From: Promethearchaeota archaeon
GTDB taxonomy: Archaea; Asgardarchaeota; Lokiarchaeia; Sigynarchaeales; SOKP01
Assembly: GCA_016839425.1 (NCBI GenBank)
Contig: JAEOUI010000143.1
Location: 1 to 9,246, forward strand
Length of the DNA stretch: 9,246 bases
Direction: 5' to 3'
Both the position numbers and the translations under genes were made by a program. Positions 7,226 through 9,246 of this stretch are shown piece by piece. Position 1 is the first letter of the stretch; every line of letters starts with the position of its first letter. The notes beneath the pieces were generated by a model. It worked only from the letters and a program-made list of their open reading frames with translations, made no database searches and was not told the DNA's origin.

Positions 7226-8914
7226 ATGAAAGACAAATCGATCGTGATAATAAAACCTGAAGCATACTATAAAATGCTCGTTCATGTCCTCCGGTTTGGT
7301 TCAAAAACCAGGGATAAAAGCCAATATAAAGAAGTCATGGGAATGCTCATGGGATATCTTGAGGGCGAAGGAGATATTAAGAATGTGATTATAGAAGATG
7401 CCGTACCAGTTTCTCACGGTGGTTCTATTGAAGTCCAATTTGCACCTCATGATTACATAACTTTTGCGGCAATAGACGAAAAATTCTCTGAAAAAAATTG
7501 GTTCACTGTAGGATGGTATCATTCTCATCCAAACCTAAAAGTTTTTTTTAGTGGAACGGATATAAAAAACCAAATGGGCTGGCAAACGCCTAACCCAAGC
7601 GCTATTGGCGTCGTATTTGATCACTATTATCTAGAAACCGACCCTGAATTTAGAAAGAAATATGGTTTAAAACCATTGAGCGAGGGCGAGATTGATTATG
7701 GGTTTAGAACCTTCAGATTAGACGACCCCTCCAAACCTAATACGAACTATCACGAAGTTAAAACCATCGTCGAACCTCCCGATAATAATAATTATTACTT
7801 AAAAATAATGGAGCTCATCGAAAGCATTCACACGAGAGATCCGCCAATTCTTGAATTAAACGAAACTCCAGACATATTTGGAAATGTGTATATTCCCCAC
7901 GTAAATCAACTTATGGCAGATCGGCCTGAATTTGAAACAAGTTCCATTCTCACTGCATTTAAAGACGGTGTTTATAGCCTTTTAGAAACATCGTTAGAAC
8001 CCTTGATATCTTTTTTTAATAAGTTTAGCCAAGAAACCGTTTTAAATATCGTAGAAAGTAATTTAAAAACACGAGAAACGCTCGTTTCGCTCAAGGAAGT
8101 CTTAAGCAACAAGATGTCTTCAGTTCAAACTAATTTTAAATTTTCTTTAACTAACCTTTTAGATCAATTAGATGTGTACTTTTACGATCGGTTTGAAGGA
8201 TTCGATAGAGATAGAGAAACGATAAAGAATTCTTTAGATACACTGAAGGAAGTAATTTCGGAGAAGATAAATCAAATATTTAAAATGATAATTGAAACTT
8301 CAAGTTCTTCAATCGTTGCCTCCTTGGAGCAGAATATTACAAAAATTCAACAATCAAACGAAAAAAACAAGTCTTCGCAAGTATCTATTGAAAAATCAAA
8401 GGAACAATTATTAAATATTACTGATTTCTTTGATTCGCAATTAAAACTAATCTCTGAAAATATGAACTCAATTCAAGTACAATCAATAGATGATATTAAA
8501 CAAAAAATAGAGTTATTAACAAAAACTCTGGGTTCTCAAAAGACTCTTATTAATGATATTTTGCAAACTCAAGATACGATTTCAAGAGAAATAAAGGAGA
8601 AGTACAAACAATTAAAAAATCAGGACTCTACTGAGCAGAAAATTCTTGAACCAATAAAATCTGATACTCTTTCAGAATTTGATTCACAGGAATTAACAAA
8701 TAAATTTAAAGATCTTGAAGAAAAGAACAGGGAATTACAAGAATCATTAAATAAGGAAAAAGAATACCACGAGAAAACTAAAAACGAATTAAACAACATT
8801 ATTCTTGAAAAACAGGATCTCATAAACCAAATCGAAATTCAAAAGTCTGAGAAAAACGAAACAATGTCTCACATTTCTACCAAAAAAGAAAAAAAAAAGA
8901 AAAAAAATAAATAA
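7226..8914 (+). CDS. Rpn11/CSN5-like JAMM/MPN+ isopeptidase with very long coiled-coil tail
   Basis: This 562-residue protein has an N-terminal MPN domain (about 1-170) with the full JAMM zinc site: E36 (KEVMG), H99-S-H101-P, S109 and D112. The flanking GWYHSHP and S-G-x-D-[IV] match eukaryotic Rpn11 and CSN5 closely, and FRTFRLDD at 160-167 fits the late strand of the fold. Such enzymes cleave ubiquitin or ubiquitin-like conjugates; that activity is inferred. Residues of about 185-480 are mostly helical, residues of about 480-550 are a strong coiled coil rich in Glu, Lys and Leu, and the end is a Lys-rich tail (KKEKKKKKNK). Rpn11 and CSN5 are about 310-335 residues, so the tail is far longer than usual. 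There is no signal peptide or membrane segment, so it is cytoplasmic. The MPN- gene begins 2 nt after its stop, implying one operon and probable physical partnership. Confidence 0.93.
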   Translation: MKDKSIVIIKPEAYYKMLVHVLRFGSKTRDKSQYKEVMGMLMGYLEGEGDIKNVIIEDAVPVSHGGSIEVQFAPHDYITFAAIDEKFSEKNWFTVGWYHSHPNLKVFFSGTDIKNQMGWQTPNPSAIGVVFDHYYLETDPEFRKKYGLKPLSEGEIDYGFRTFRLDDPSKPNTNYHEVKTIVEPPDNNNYYLKIMELIESIHTRDPPILELNETPDIFGNVYIPHVNQLMADRPEFETSSILTAFKDGVYSLLETSLEPLISFFNKFSQETVLNIVESNLKTRETLVSLKEVLSNKMSSVQTNFKFSLTNLLDQLDVYFYDRFEGFDRDRETIKNSLDTLKEVISEKINQIFKMIIETSSSSIVASLEQNITKIQQSNEKNKSSQVSIEKSKEQLLNITDFFDSQLKLISENMNSIQVQSIDDIKQKIELLTKTLGSQKTLINDILQTQDTISREIKEKYKQLKNQDSTEQKILEPIKSDTLSEFDSQELTNKFKDLEEKNRELQESLNKEKEYHEKTKNELNNIILEKQDLINQIEIQKSEKNETMSHISTKKEKKKKKNK

Positions 8915-8916
8915 TC

Positions 8917-9246
8917 ATGTCAACAAAAATTCAAATAGGAATTAAAAAGGAAGCGTTCAGGAACATGATGACGCATGTCCTTAAATACGCGAGTCGCTCT
9001 CTCAAGCAAAATATTGAAGTAATTGGGATTTGTATGGGAAGAAAAGACGCACGCTTGGAAATAATAAATGCCATTCCATTAACTCATGGAATTGAAATCG
9101 ATCTTGAAAACCAACAAGAAGTTCTTGAAATATTTGCAACTACTGAAGAACAATATCAAAAAAGGAACTTAACTGTAGTTGGGTGGTATTGTTCAAATCC
9201 AAACGCAGGTTTGGAATATTCCGATAAACAGGTAAAAAATCACTTA
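8917..9246 (+). CDS. MPN- (JAMM-dead) pseudoenzyme, paralog of the preceding MPN+ gene (3' partial)
   Basis: The ATG at 8917 is 2 nt after the previous stop, and the frame stays open for 110 codons to the window end. The protein aligns with the N-terminus of the 7226 product: a first helix with H-V-L-[RK]-[FY]-[GA]-S, then E34-V-I-G at the position of the catalytic Glu, a shared [VI]-P-[VL]-[ST]-H-G strand, then V-G-W-Y. There the zinc ligands are replaced: GWYCSNPN stands where the paralog has GWYHSHPN, so both His become C92 and N94, and the ligand Asp becomes Q105, while S102 remains. It therefore cannot form the standard JAMM zinc site. In eukaryotes such MPN- subunits (Rpn8, CSN6, eIF3f/h, Abraxas) pair with an MPN+ partner as scaffold. 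No Shine-Dalgarno site is seen, so translation is probably coupled. The C-terminal half, which would hold any partner-binding helices, is not visible. Confidence 0.88.
   Translation, partial: MSTKIQIGIKKEAFRNMMTHVLKYASRSLKQNIEVIGICMGRKDARLEIINAIPLTHGIEIDLENQQEVLEIFATTEEQYQKRNLTVVGWYCSNPNAGLEYSDKQVKNHL

Noticed and set aside
8880..8920. A-rich slippery runs at the end of the 7226 gene could shift ribosomes into the MPN- frame and make a fused protein.
   Set aside because: The MPN- frame has a TAA at 8908-8910, just upstream of its ATG, so a slip in the A runs would terminate instead of fusing.
1..9246. CRISPR arrays, insertion sequences, transposases, integrases, rRNA or tRNA genes.
   Set aside because: No regularly spaced repeats, transposase or recombinase motifs, terminal inverted repeats or RNA gene structures were seen on either strand.

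Overview
The window looks like chromosomal DNA from an Asgard archaeon, most likely of the Lokiarchaeia/Promethearchaeia type. The grounds are an AT-rich composition, small Shine-Dalgarno or leaderless starts, TATA-like box A elements, single-pass surface proteins with short basic tails, and above all several JAMM/MPN-domain proteins of eukaryotic (Rpn11/CSN5/BRCC36-like) character. This is inference from protein features only; there is no rRNA or other marker gene here.

Layout: (1) 1-2470, plus strand: two tandem, overlapping, paralogous genes for membrane-anchored beta-propeller surface proteins; the first lacks its 5' end. (2) 2485-3453, minus strand: a catalytically complete JAMM/MPN+ protein with a helical C-terminal extension, converging on the propeller operon. 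(3) 3454-3671: divergent promoter region with a tandem 10-bp repeat. (4) 3672-6041, plus: a 789-residue surface protein with a signal peptide, a duplicated LamG-like plus Ig-like module, a third Ig-like domain and a C-terminal membrane anchor. (5) 6042-6401: non-coding, with T tracts, an imperfect hairpin followed by T8, and a box A candidate. (6) 6402-7073, plus: an unrecognised protein ending in a four-cysteine zinc ribbon. (7) 7226-8914, plus: a second catalytically complete MPN+ protein (562 residues), with an Rpn11/CSN5-like active-site region and a very long coiled-coil tail. (8) 8917 to the window end, plus: a third MPN protein, cut by the window edge, whose JAMM metal ligands are replaced (His to Cys, His to Asn, Asp to Gln).

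The main discovery is the pair (7)-(8). An active MPN+ gene is followed after 2 nt by a paralogous, apparently metal-free MPN- gene, the same arrangement of partners as the eukaryotic Rpn11-Rpn8, CSN5-CSN6 and BRCC36-Abraxas heterodimers. With the extra MPN+ gene on the other strand, whose active-site region is more BRCC36/AMSH-like, and a zinc-ribbon protein between them, this suggests an archaeal deubiquitinase or ubiquitin-like-processing locus with a pseudoenzyme partner. No ubiquitin, E1, E2 or RING gene is visible in the window, so the substrate is unknown. The surface-protein genes on the left appear to be unrelated neighbours.
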